A stretch of DNA of 64,000 bases, taken from positions 18,242,502 to 18,306,501 of the forward strand of contig CM067570.1 of the NCBI GenBank assembly GCA_034336665.1, in the 5' to 3' direction. Within the stretch, counting starts at the first letter, position 1. Each line of letters begins with the position of its first letter. Source of the stretch: Luscinia megarhynchos (lineage: Eukaryota > Chordata > Aves > Passeriformes > Turdidae). Shown in pieces: positions 1 through 52,118 of this stretch. The translations under genes were made by a program, and so were the position numbers. The notes beneath the pieces are model-generated. The model saw only the letters and a program-made list of their open reading frames with translations, had not been told where the DNA came from and searched no databases.

Positions 1-3000
1 AAAAATCAGCTGCATGGTAATAAACACTTACACAGCCTATTTTGTAAAAAAAGTCTTAGAGTCACTTGCTTCATAAAAAGATCTCTGGATTCAAAGATTT
101 ATCTTTAATTGAATAAAGACTCCTTTAAAAAAATCTCTTCTGATCCTTGGAAAACATGGCTATGGCAAAGGCAGTTATGCATGAAGCACTTTCAAGTTAT
201 GCAAATCCTCAAGAGGAAATTATATTAATCCCCAGATGCTATGCTTTCTTCACTAATCATTTATTATGCATACTCAAAGCACAGAAAACAACCCAACCAA
301 ACAATTTTAACTTTTTTTATGAGTCTAAAAATTCACCAATTTTCACAGAATAAATAATCCAGGGACACACAACCAAAAGGTGCAAGTCAGCGTTAAAGTG
401 GAAGAAAATTCACTGACTGGACGTCATCTTATTCCTTACCCCAGATTTTATACAATTCCCTCATACCCATCACATCCCTTGTCTATGGTAACTGTCAAAC
501 CACAACACTGGGTCCTCCTCCCACCTCACCAGGTCACTGCCTCTGCCTTGACACACCCACCACCCTGCTGCCATTCTCACTTTGTCTCTGCCAAGGCACA
601 TTTTCATGTCAGACAAAAATATATTTGATTATACTACAGCAGAGTAACAGATGGAATTCCTCTACACAGAACTGCAGCAGAGCCTCCTCTGAAACAGAAG
701 TAGCCTGTGCTGACTCAGTCTACCTCAACACCCCTTAACATTCACTGGTAGAAGACAGTGTTTTTGGAAGCTGGAATAACCAGAATGAGCACATCTCAAG
801 AGGTGGCACTATGTACCAATTTTGGACTGCATTGTAGTCATACTTATGTCTTATTATTTGTGGCAACATTGGGTAGGGAGAGGTATCTCCCAGGAAGGGT
901 TACAAAGAAGTGAAGCTAATCAGCCACACAACTTTTAGTTCCCTTATGGGCAGATGAAATGACTGGCTGGTAAATCAGTAGCTACACATGGAATAGCCTA
1001 CTTTGGAGGTGACAAGTAAAAGGATGGCTGTGACCCAGATGTTGAAAGAACAAGAAAGCAGTTTTCTGTTGGACAAAACTTTGAAGAAAGTAATGCCTGA
1101 ACTGAAAATTCAGTGATTGAAAGACAAAATAAGGAGATTTTGCATCACATATTTGAGGCTACAAAACTACCAGCAGCAGAGGCATGGAAAATAAAGCTAT
1201 GTAATTAAAGGTTGGTCCTGAGTATATTTTAATAATCGTGATTAAATTTAGGGAAGAACGTAAGACTCTCTATGAGGTGACACACCTGAACTACTGACAC
1301 AGCTTAGAGCAATACTGTATCAGGCAATGGTGTTTTCTAAAAAATCCTCTTAGCAGAACAAAAAGTTATAAATAAATTGAAACTTGAAATATTAGGTACA
1401 CACAGATGAATTTTCCATTAGTCAAAAAGAATGAAAGTTTCAATACAATGATGTTGAGTTTCTGTACATATCCTCTTGCACTTTTACTTGTGGGGGTTTT
1501 TGAGGTGTTTTTACCCCAGGATTTGGGGTTGGTTTTTTGCTTGTTTGCTTTATTTCTTTGTTGTTGGGATGCTTTTAAAATAAGCACTATTTCATAACTT
1601 AGAAACTATGGTAGAGAAAAATGAATCAGAAAAATATAACACACCACAGTCCTTGAAGTAGTGTGAACTGAAATGAAAAATTATCTAGGTTAAGGAAAAA
1701 CTTTTTCTGTTCTCACTGAGTTTTTAGTTCCCCAATCCAGTCTGTTGGAGGAAAGTATAAAGGGTTGTTCTAACCAGGGGGAAAGGACTGCTTCTTTCAC
1801 TTACATTGCCACCTTATGGCAGTTAAATATGTTTATGAAACTATGGCCTAATTTAGACCTTCCACTTGACAATTAGTAAGGATAAGCCACTTTCAGAGAT
1901 GTCAGCTGTCAGAAGTGCTACTGAAACAAAAATCACAGTGAGTCACCAGCAACAGAACTTACTCACCAGAGATGTTAAGAATTCTAAGAAGGAAAAGAGA
2001 AAGCCACAGAGATATAAAATATACCTACTTAAATGAAATTTTGATTGTATGATAACTAGGTTTATAAACATTACAGCTGTCAGAATTACTTTTACTATAT
2101 TCACACTGAATCAGGAGAGTCAAGATGAATGCATTGTAATTTAGGGAAGGAAACTGGAATGCTGGAAAATAATTTAATGTGAGTCTACAAAATAAGAAAA
2201 TTATTTTGCATTAATAATAAGTAAAGAATGAAATTTTTTTCTAAATCATTCAAGATCAGGAAAATTAATTTATTGGTAAGATTTGAACCTGATCTCCCCA
2301 TGTCCATTCACTATTCAGCAGCTGTGTTAACATGTCTCTTACACAGACCCTGAACATTGAAAGTATCTAACAGCACTATAACAAATTCTTTTCATAAACA
2401 CTGCCATTGCTTTCCTGCATTGCCTTTCACATCCGAGTTTTGTGAAGAAATTGCAAAATTGTGATATATCCTAGCAAATTCCTGAGCCACTTGGAGTACT
2501 CTTCACTTACATTGGAATATAAACGTGCCCATGTTTTTAAAACTTCTTTCAAAGTCCCAAACAACTGTGGTTTCTAGAAGTATCAAGGGACAGCATTGAT
2601 AAAAACAATGACCTGAACCAACTCCTCTGGTCTCTGCTACAACTAAGATTAGGAAAGGGTAATGATATGGAATGCTAATTGAAATACACTATTTGTGATT
2701 GCAACAATTCCTCATAACATGTCAGTGTAACTGACAGCAGTAGATCTAGATGGTTTCTGACAAATCTGCAGCAATCCCTTAATATATAAACTGAGCCAGA
2801 AGCAGGCAGAAGCTCTTAACCATGCATGCTTTAAAAATACAAAGAAAGCTGTACAATTGCTCAATACCTCTTACACTAAAGAATCTTAATTGATGTCAAG
2901 TTCATATTTTCAGTGGACTTATTATTTTCTGACATATTTTTTTCCTTAATACTAAATTAAACCAGCTAAGCTAGTTCAGTCTTTGACAGACAGGAGCAGA

Positions 3001-6000
3001 AGTTACTGCCCCATTTCATTCTGTTCCTTTCCTTTGTCTTTATCCTTACCCTTCTCAGCTCCATGCCAGTTTTCTGAACTGAAAAGTTTTTTCCTCTTCC
3101 TTTCCATACCTTTACTTATTTCGCTCAGCTCACAGCCTGGTAAACAGAGCAGAAAAATGGGATGGAGAAACCCTGCCTCGTCTACAGCAGAGGTTTCTGG
3201 TTGTGAACTCAAAGCTCTCACCAGTGCTCAGGGTAGAGAAGGGACTTGCTGGCTGTTGTGCTTTACAGACTTACATTAAGATGCTGAGCAGCTGTTTGTG
3301 GCTGAAAGAACTTTCTTCCTGTTTGGTCACTACCATGGCTTGTCCATTGCAAGTGAAAATCAACAAGCTGGAAAGAATCAGAAAGCAATTGATTGGTCAG
3401 TCTCTCACCCTGGGAATCACATAAACCTTGGATTAGCTTGGTAATACTTCTAGTGGCTTTTTGGCATTAATGTTTTTTCACTGTCAGAATGGCCAGCAGC
3501 CAGTTATATTCAAGGAAGGTTTTTCACACCAGCATCTCAGTTGTGCTCAGAAAGACTAGAAATTTAGTAGAAGTTTAGATTACATTATGCCAGATTAGTA
3601 ATAGATTAGCAAAATATCAGAGAAGCCTTAAACACCATGAAAAAAAGTTTTAAAGAGCTAGGGAAGTTCATAGATGAAATTGTCCTAACATTTAACCGTA
3701 GACTTAAAACCGTTAAGAAAAGGCAGTTACACCTCAAGAAACTCACAAGGTTATCAACAAACCAGATACTTTACAAAAATCCTTATTACTTTCATCAGAT
3801 GGGATACTTCTTACAGAGACATAACCAAGTTCTCTATATGAAAAATATATGTAAAAGGAGGAAGTAAGTTGTTTATCAGTCTCTGAATATCAAATTTATC
3901 TGCCTCTGCTCGCAGTTAAATGGGACATTTTAAGGTGGTATTTTTGCCATGTTTAACATTATTTAAAATCCCTTCTGAATGTCCTTTGTCTCCAAAAGGG
4001 AGGTCTAAGTACTTTGCATCTTTTTTTAAAGAATTCATACACAAACTTGTAATTTTATGTGGAATAAAATTACCTATAAAACCTAAATAGTCTTGTTTCT
4101 AATTTTTGTTTTTAAACACCAATTATCTTCTCTCTTCACTCTTTAACATTTATTCTAATTGCTGCTGAAGTCTATTTGTTAATGAGATTACCTACCATCA
4201 TTCACTGATGCAGTCATACGTGCTGCAGCTGATCCAGTTACTTTTCAGCTCCACCATTTGAATCATCTGCAACAATAAATTGATTTGTGGTCTTCCTGCT
4301 TGAAAGGCAACTCTTCTGTCTTCCAGACTGGGAATAGGGCAGGAAGGAAAAGGAGACAATTATACTCTACTAGAGCTGCCCTGAAGTCAGAAAAGAACCT
4401 ATGTGTAGCGGAACAGGTATAGGGTTTTAACCTACCTACTTACATTCTCTTCCTTTAGACTTCCACAAATACACTTCTGTAAAACCAGAGACAATAGACC
4501 TTGTAGACTAAATGCAGCTCTGAAGAATGCAATTTTTAATTCTATGTCCTATGTATGAAGAAATACAGAGGAAACACTGAGGAATCTTTTCAAATGCAGT
4601 TCCTTTGACTTAACAATGCAGAACTTTTAAAAAGCCAAGAATTGCACAAGTGGTTTTTGGACAGTATATTACAGACAATGCTAGGGAGCCTGCAAAAACA
4701 ACCTTTTTCTGTCCTTCAGAGGAAAAAAGGAATTTTACTTTACATCATCATGGATTTTTAAAAAAGAAGTGCATTTTACCACATCAGTCTGAATTGCCAC
4801 ATGAAACCTTCATCTCATGGAAAGAGATTGATAGTGAAACAGGGAAAGGGAAGCTGGAATGTGAATAGGTACCAAGTAATACAGAAAAGTTGAACCCACA
4901 TGCCTTCCTATTATGCATTTTCTCTTTTTTTCTTAATAAAATTCTGACAATTTTTAAACTGCAAAATTATTAAAGACCTTTATATAGTAATAGATGTGAA
5001 TAAATAGAGTACATAGGCACAGATATGTTTTGGATATTAACAGATATATAGTGTATTTTTTGATCCTAGCTTTTAGTACAAATTATTCTCTCTGATCACA
5101 AAAGTAAGACACTTCTATGTGTAAGACAATAATTTCTAATTGTACTCTGCTGCAGATTTTCCTTACTCCATGTCATGTGGCACAATCTTTTCAGAGTTCA
5201 TCAATTTCCAATTAACTTCTGCAAAAGACTTTATATTAATAACCTTTCACTAATACCAGCACTGTAATTTCTTTTCCTGTCACTTCTTCTATGTAGCTTT
5301 TGAAACTTCCTGTTGGATGCTCTCCTTATACATAGTAGAATTCAACCTGTGAAAAAAAGGTTTTAATCCTGAAATACAAATAGAAAAATCATGTCAACAT
5401 TGTATTATGTTGTCTTTATATGTCATTGGTTACTATCTTTTCAAAGCATTTTCCTTTCCTTGTTCTTCTAGTATTTATATAAAAATAATAGAATTCCAAA
5501 AGATTGATGCAACATAGATAAATGAAATTTCAAATAACTGTTTTTCAAATAAATGGGAAAGCAAGAGTGGTAACGCTGCAGAATTCACGGTGCTCTTCAA
5601 CATCACTCTAAAATTTTTTTCCTGGATGTACATGCAGTTCCAGACAGGCTATCAGGGGCCTGCATTTATCTGCCTTCCTATTCAGCATCGCATAAATCAC
5701 ATCCAATTTTCAATGTTACATAGTTAGAGCATGAGCAGCTGCTTTCCATCTCTATAAATAAATTTACAAGTATTTGCAACCATGCTGCAGCAATCATTGC
5801 AGGATCACATTTGACAACCATCAGGGCCATGAAGATGAAAACAGAAAGGGTATTCACAATGTTAATTACTGGAGAAAATATTTTAACTTTTTGCCTGTCT
5901 GAGACCATAAATTTGAGACCACTGCTGGCATAGTTCCATTTACATTATGTTGTGGATGCAGCTGCAATTTTTTCTAAACACTATATAAAGATATTAATGC

Positions 6001-6887
6001 AAGTATGGCTGCAGAATTTGAGCATAAAGCTACTATACAGCTTAGCAAACAAGAAATACCGCATGATAGGTTGCCATGGTATTTGCAAGCATGACTTTTT
6101 TATAAGGAAATATTGCAAATAGCAGTACAGCATGTAATTCTCTGACCATTTTTAAACACGACTGTTACAGATACTACTTGGAAAATGAAAACAGTTTATT
6201 ACATTCCATTTCAGATACACACTTTTTGAAAAATATATTGTGCTTTTATTGTGTTTTTAATCAGCTGTCATATTCCACAAAGATTATTATCAAGATTGCT
6301 GTTAAAGTAACATGCTTTTAAGACAACAGAAAATGGAAGTGCAGAGCATGTCTGGAACTGAATGGTTTGATTGTTATAAATTGTTTATGAAGTGTCATTC
6401 CTTATTTTCATCAAAAGCTTTTCTTGCAGCAGTCATCATGTGTGCTTCAGCATGCAATTTTCCCTCTCCAGAGGGATGAGAATGTGCCGCAGTTTACTTT
6501 GCTTGGGTTACACTGCAGTGTCTTTTTTTTTCTTTTTTTTTTAAGGCAAGCACTAGAATAGGTCTCTTTCCACCGTGCAACAGCTCCCACTGATCAGCCA
6601 GGAAAAATAAATACACTGAGTGACAGAGCCTGCATCCTGCATCACATTGACAAAACCTAGCTGTTCTCTGAGAATGAAAGAAGTGGTACCATCCCCCACT
6701 GAAAAAGATGTTGCTAATGCAGAGGTTTGTGAGCTATTAAATATTCCTACACTGCAGAGATTTCAGATTATTTCTCCTAATGCCTTACTGAGTTAGATAA
6801 GCCTTTCTGAATCTATGCTATTGAATGAATATCATAAGGATTTTCCGTGTCCAAAAAAATCCCCTGCATTTTTAATAATACTTCATG

Positions 6888-6924
6888 ATATATATGTATA
6901 TATATATATATTATATATATATAT
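6888..6924. repeat. AT dinucleotide repeat
   Basis: An almost pure (TA)n tract with one G and one phase switch, self-complementary as a whole. A simple microsatellite. Confidence 0.85.
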
Positions 6925-7089
6925 CACTGTTTACCAAGCAAACAACACAGATACTTTCCCACGTGATTCTTTTAGAAGGCTGGGGCTGTTCAGGGGTGCA
7001 CCATGGGATTAGATGAATAATGCTTATTAAGAAAAGTAAACCTAAAGCTATTTGAGGAATTTCCCCACTGCATCAAAACCCTTTAGCTG

Positions 7090-7640
7090 CAGTTTAGAAA
7101 GCTCAGATGAGCACGGCACTTCTTAGCCAGGGTGGTATCAGGTCTGGACACAGGTCCTCATGCCTTAGAGGGTACAGAAATCCCAGAAGCTGCCGTTGCA
7201 GTCACACAGGTATTGCCAGCGCACCTCTCTTCGCGCAAGCAGAGCAATGACCAGGCTGCACCAAGCACACGACCAGCGCACTCTCCACACGGCCAGGCTC
7301 TCCCAAGGCAGTGCCCGAGGTGTGCCTGTGCTCTCAGAGCCTCTCTCCGCGGGCACAGCCCCCAACAGCCGTGCCGGGAGACGCTCCAGAACGCAAATCC
7401 TGCTGGAAAACACCAACCGCCCCAGCACCTGTTCAGGGCCTCTTCATGAAAACAAGCAAGTCAGCAATATCCTACCACTTCCCCTGCTATCTTCTCCCTC
7501 ATTTTTACAAGTGGTTTTGTGTGAGGGGTGCAGGGCTAGCCTTGTCCTTAGTTTTCTTACACTGTTGAGCCAGGCCAGGATTTGAAAATCCCAGAAATGT
7601 TCCCGTACAGGTTTGGGCTATGTTTGGGACTTTTTTGGAG
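7090..7640. other. GC-rich island of unknown nature
   Basis: The composition changes abruptly to GC-rich, with CpG dinucleotides, inside AT-rich flanks. Overlapping open frames of 60-130 codons exist on both strands, as expected from base composition, and none resembles a protein family I know. It may be a diverged mobile element or a small CpG island. Confidence 0.35.
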
Positions 7641-8258
7641 GGTGGGGAGGGGAGCTGGAGGTTGATGACACCATCACAAGGTAAAATACACCTGCATTCC
7701 TGGGTTAGTAAGAGAGAGTAAAGAAAACTCATTTCTTAGGCAATTTTTCCTTCTCTGTGAGCTCGGACAATAAGAGAGCGCAGTGTCCTACTACTCTAGG
7801 AATTTTGCTGAATGTTTTGCATAATTATGTATGACTGCCCATTACCTGAAACCATTCTCTTATATTAAAACTAGAACACAAATTTATTTTATACCTGCAG
7901 GTTAAGGAGGAAGTCTGCAAGTCAACTGTGTCTTCCACAAGCTTTTTACCTGCAAGGTATACTGGAATAGTCTCAAAGAAATATAGAAGTATCCAAATTT
8001 GTACAAATATATACACTTGGAATCCAAAAATATATTAGTTTTTTTGTAAAGGCGTAAGATACCGCATTTGAGATACTAAAAATGGAGTTGGCTTATCGGT
8101 TCAATAGTCATAAATTTAAAAATAATAGAAATTTTAGAGGGTAAATTGATTTTATAAATGTCCTTATACATTTCTGTGCACTACCAAAATTTGTAGAAAA
8201 AATATTAAATATTCTATGCTTATTCCACATAGAATTTTCAAGTGAACTACACGCCGAC

Positions 8259-8264
8259 TTTATT
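8259..8264 (-). terminator. Candidate polyadenylation signal AATAAA (distal)
   Basis: AATAAA on the minus strand about 3.3 kb after the stop, near the length of mammalian SCN9A 3' UTRs. Motif only; usage unproven. Confidence 0.3.
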
Positions 8265-8458
8265 CTTTAAACAGCAATTAAGAGAATAACCAATATTTTT
8301 AAGAAGTACTTACATTATTACATAATTATTGTTAGCAACTACGATATTAAAACACCAGCTATTCTGGATTGAAAAAAATCATGAATACTAATTGAAATCA
8401 GATACACTTACTAAAACATGCACATTGTCCTTCAAAGCATAGTTCAGGCTTAAACTTG

Positions 8459-8490
8459 TATAACTAACAGGTTTTTTCCTGTTAGTTATA
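8459..8490. repeat. Perfect 13-bp inverted repeat with 6-base loop
   Basis: The arms TATAACTAACAGG (8459-8471) and CCTGTTAGTTATA (8478-8490) are exact reverse complements around TTTTTT. The site lies about 3.1 kb past the SCN9A stop, upstream (in transcription) of the distal AATAAA at 8259, so it could fold in the longest 3' UTR. Function unknown. Confidence 0.85.
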
Positions 8491-8537
8491 TTGACCCGAG
8501 TATGAAGCAGCTACTGGTCACAAAAGAAATAAGAATA

Positions 8538-8538
<1 letters not shown>

Positions 8539-8572
<34 letters not shown>
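8539..8572. repeat. Poly(A) run of 34 bases
   Basis: An uninterrupted A run on the plus strand, followed by an unrecognised GC-richer segment (about 8590-8900). It could be the tail of an old retrocopy or a simple slippage repeat; no gene is recognisable next to it. Confidence 0.9.
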
Positions 8573-8574
<2 letters not shown>

Positions 8575-9208
8575 AAACAATTAAAAAGGATTAATTGCTC
8601 CATGCCCAGGTCCAATGCACACACTGTGCCCCTTATCCTGCCATCTGTGTGTGGCAACCTCTTGCCAGGGACCACGTCTGAGAGCCCCAGCAAAGGCACC
8701 AGTTGCTTGATAATTGCTGTGACATGGCCACTAAAACCTCTAACAGCTCTTGTTCCCTTCTCCTGGCAAGCATGGATTTCTGCAGAGGGAAAGGGATTAA
8801 AGCAGCTCTGTTATGCTCTCATGGGGTTATTTTGGTGACAGATCCCAGGTCACCTATCCCAGGGTGAGCACTGTCTACAGGACCAGCTGTGGAGCCATCC
8901 TGCATTGGACTCGCCCAACAGAGAATATCACTGGAGCACTGAAAAAATTGACAAACAGACATAGTTGAAATGCAGGTTTTTTTCTAAATTCTAGAAAAAT
9001 TCATCTGGCCAGGACAACATCAGCATTTCATCTTGATGATGACAAGGTGATACTGATCTAAGCCATGAACCAACATGTGATCTAGATGTCTAAATCATCT
9101 CACTGCTGAAGTGGCTGCCCCTTAATTTTACCAACCATTACTTGTTAATCTTTATAAACTTCATACAATAAAAGACAAAGACTAAAATAATTACATAAAA
9201 AGGTTATC

Positions 9209-9214
9209 TTTATT
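9209..9214 (-). terminator. Candidate polyadenylation signal AATAAA (middle)
   Basis: AATAAA on the minus strand about 2.4 kb after the stop. Motif only; usage unproven. Confidence 0.3.
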
Positions 9215-10794
9215 TTTCTGGGTTGTTAGCAATGTAGCTATTTTTTGGTAAAACAACTTCCTGCATGCAGTTCATCGATACACTAGGAGCCAATAATTTC
9301 TGTAAAAGCAGGAGCCCATCAATATTCTAGTTCTTTTGAAAGAAATGCAAAGTGTTGCACTGCCCATTGCACAAGTTCACTACTCATCCTCATGAAGGAA
9401 GATTTTTGAATAACAAATTATATTTAAAGTGCTTCTACTGCAGTGTACACCAATAAGCAAAGCAGACAGTATGAGATTAACTCTGGGGAAAAAGCAATGT
9501 TCGCATGACCAAGATTACCCTGAAAATCAACAGACATAAAAAAGGCCTTCAATCTTGTTTCACATAAAAAGACCTACCTATGGATCAGAAAAAAAATTGT
9601 ACTGTCCATTGGCTTTTAAATTATTCCTTATTAACAGCTGTTAAAAGCAATTGGCAGAAATTTTCAATTACACAATGTATCTTAGGTTTCTGAAGAGCAA
9701 AGTGTCAAAGATGGCAATAAAAATTAAAACAGGAAAATATGCGTAATTTCTTATAGTAAGTATAAAATGTTATAAAATAAAACTATTTTTAAAATAAAAG
9801 GAATATATGTTACCATTTTCTTCTAGCTCCATATTTTAAGCCATCTATTTGTCCTGTATAGTCCAATACCTTACTGTATATTTGCTGGCTACAACACTCA
9901 CACAAAATAAAATCTTTAATAGCAGCAAACTATTGCTTACTGGTATGAGGAATGATGGTCTTGTCAAACAGTTTTCCTTTTTACCACTCACATTTCTTCC
10001 TATGGTAAACTTTAAGAGCTGTAGGATAATAGCAGCAAGCATGCATCAGTTAGAGCTTCCAATTATTTGAAGTATCACAGAATATATCATAATATCTATT
10101 GAAATGTTGTAAGCCAACTTAGCTTACTTACTCAGCTAACTTAACTCAGGGTACATATTTGACACATATATGGTAATTAGGTCATTGTTTCTTTGTTCAA
10201 AAAGGTACCACTGTGTAAAACAACGGATTAAATAACAGAAGGTATTTTACTTACATGTATAGTGTCAGCCTGAATGCAAAAAAGCTCATCTAAACCCCAG
10301 TGCAGGACAAAGCTGATCTCAGTACATCTTTTTGGTGGTCTCAGCTCTCTACAGAAGGTTATATTAAAGTGGAAACCTGACTAAGTTGCCAAGGGGATGT
10401 CAAAACCACCTCTCTCATGTATTTTGTGTTTCTATGATCTATCCTTCCCAAGTAAGGAAATTTAAATCTGAGGTATATATTAAGGTAGTATTTGTCCCCT
10501 AAGGTACTCTGCTATCAACTTATACTCATAGCTTTGATTATTTTCCTAAGCAGGATACACTTATGAGAAATAAGAAGTGTAAATAAAAGTATGGAAGCTA
10601 CTCACAATATTACAGGGTCAAAACATACCACTTTAAAAAAAATTACAATTTCTCACAGGCAGAATTTGGCATTTGTAGGTTTTCTGTGAAAATAATTGTT
10701 TGAATGTTTCAGGAATTATGAGCCATCTTGTATTTAAAAGTAATTTTTTTTCATAGTTTCACAGTTTTCCAAACAGGAGTTCTATGTAGCATCT

Positions 10795-10800
10795 TTTATT
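10795..10800 (-). terminator. Candidate polyadenylation signal AATAAA (proximal)
   Basis: AATAAA on the minus strand about 0.8 kb after the stop. Motif only; usage unproven. Confidence 0.3.
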
Positions 10801-11584
10801 TAAACCACTGATCTGAAATGGACAGTACAATAAATTAAGAACAACTAGAAGATAATAAAAATAAATATATTAAACTTAAAAGAATAAGTTACCAACCTCT
10901 TTTCTGTGAGAATAATTCCCTTGTTTGATTTACTGACAAATTCTCTGTCTGGACTCTGTTGGTTTTTTTTATAGTTTGCTGCTTCTTGGATCTACATCCT
11001 GAGGTTTGATAATCTGGAATCTTGGTTTTTCTGCATTTAGAAGTGGCTTAAGAGAACTATGTTCATATTATGATGCCATAATTACATATTCCTGACATTT
11101 GTGTTTCCCTGCACATAAGAGCATTATTAAGTGTTTATCTAAACAAGAAGTATTCAGATTTCGTTTTTTCAGCACGCCAGAATTAATAAAGCAATATGTT
11201 ATTAAAGCAAACAAGATCATGAAAAAGAACTGACACACATGGAACACAGATAGGAGATGAAATGTACACAGTGGACACACTTATTCCACAAAAGAATAGG
11301 CTTATTAGGACCCCTTAAGCGTTCCTGTAGTCCAAGTAGAAATTTTGTGTCCCGTGTCAATTAGTAAGAGCTAATAATCAAAACTATTGCTCTGCAAGTT
11401 TGTTTCCCTGTTACAGAACAAGAGTTTACTAGTGAAGGATCACTGTCTTGGACAGGCACTGAGTGCAGCAGGGGTAAATATGTAAAAACTTAAAATTTTG
11501 GCATAATCCTCCAGTAAGAGTGCTACTGACAAAAACATCATATTTTCAAGCTTGCAAACATTTATCATGGACAACCTCTGTCTT

Positions 11585-52118
<40,534 letters not shown>

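Larger units (their letters stand above)
1..8258. other. Downstream intergenic DNA, no gene found
   Basis: The stretch is AT-rich and none of its open frames looks like a known protein or has splice-bounded conservation that I can see. It holds an AT dinucleotide repeat at 6888-6924 and an unexplained GC-rich island at about 7090-7640. In mammals the 3' end of SCN9A faces SCN1A, so this may be the SCN1A-SCN9A spacer; that is inference from mammalian gene order. Confidence 0.5.
8259..11584 (-). other. SCN9A: Probable SCN9A 3' UTR and immediate downstream DNA
   Basis: The sequence after the stop is AT-rich, lacks coding potential and should be 3' UTR for at least the first several hundred bases. 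On the minus strand AATAAA signals occur at 10795-10800, 9209-9214 and 8259-8264; which is used cannot be told from sequence. Mammalian SCN9A has a 3' UTR of roughly 3 kb, so the distal signals are plausible. The end is therefore uncertain. Confidence 0.5.

Noticed and set aside
7196..7585. 129-codon open frame in the GC-rich island
   Set aside because: Overlapping open frames occur on both strands here, as expected from base composition; no domain or splice support.
8602..8838. Open frame next to the poly(A) run, as a possible retrogene
   Set aside because: The protein resembles no family I know and the poly(A) run lies before, not after, it on that strand.
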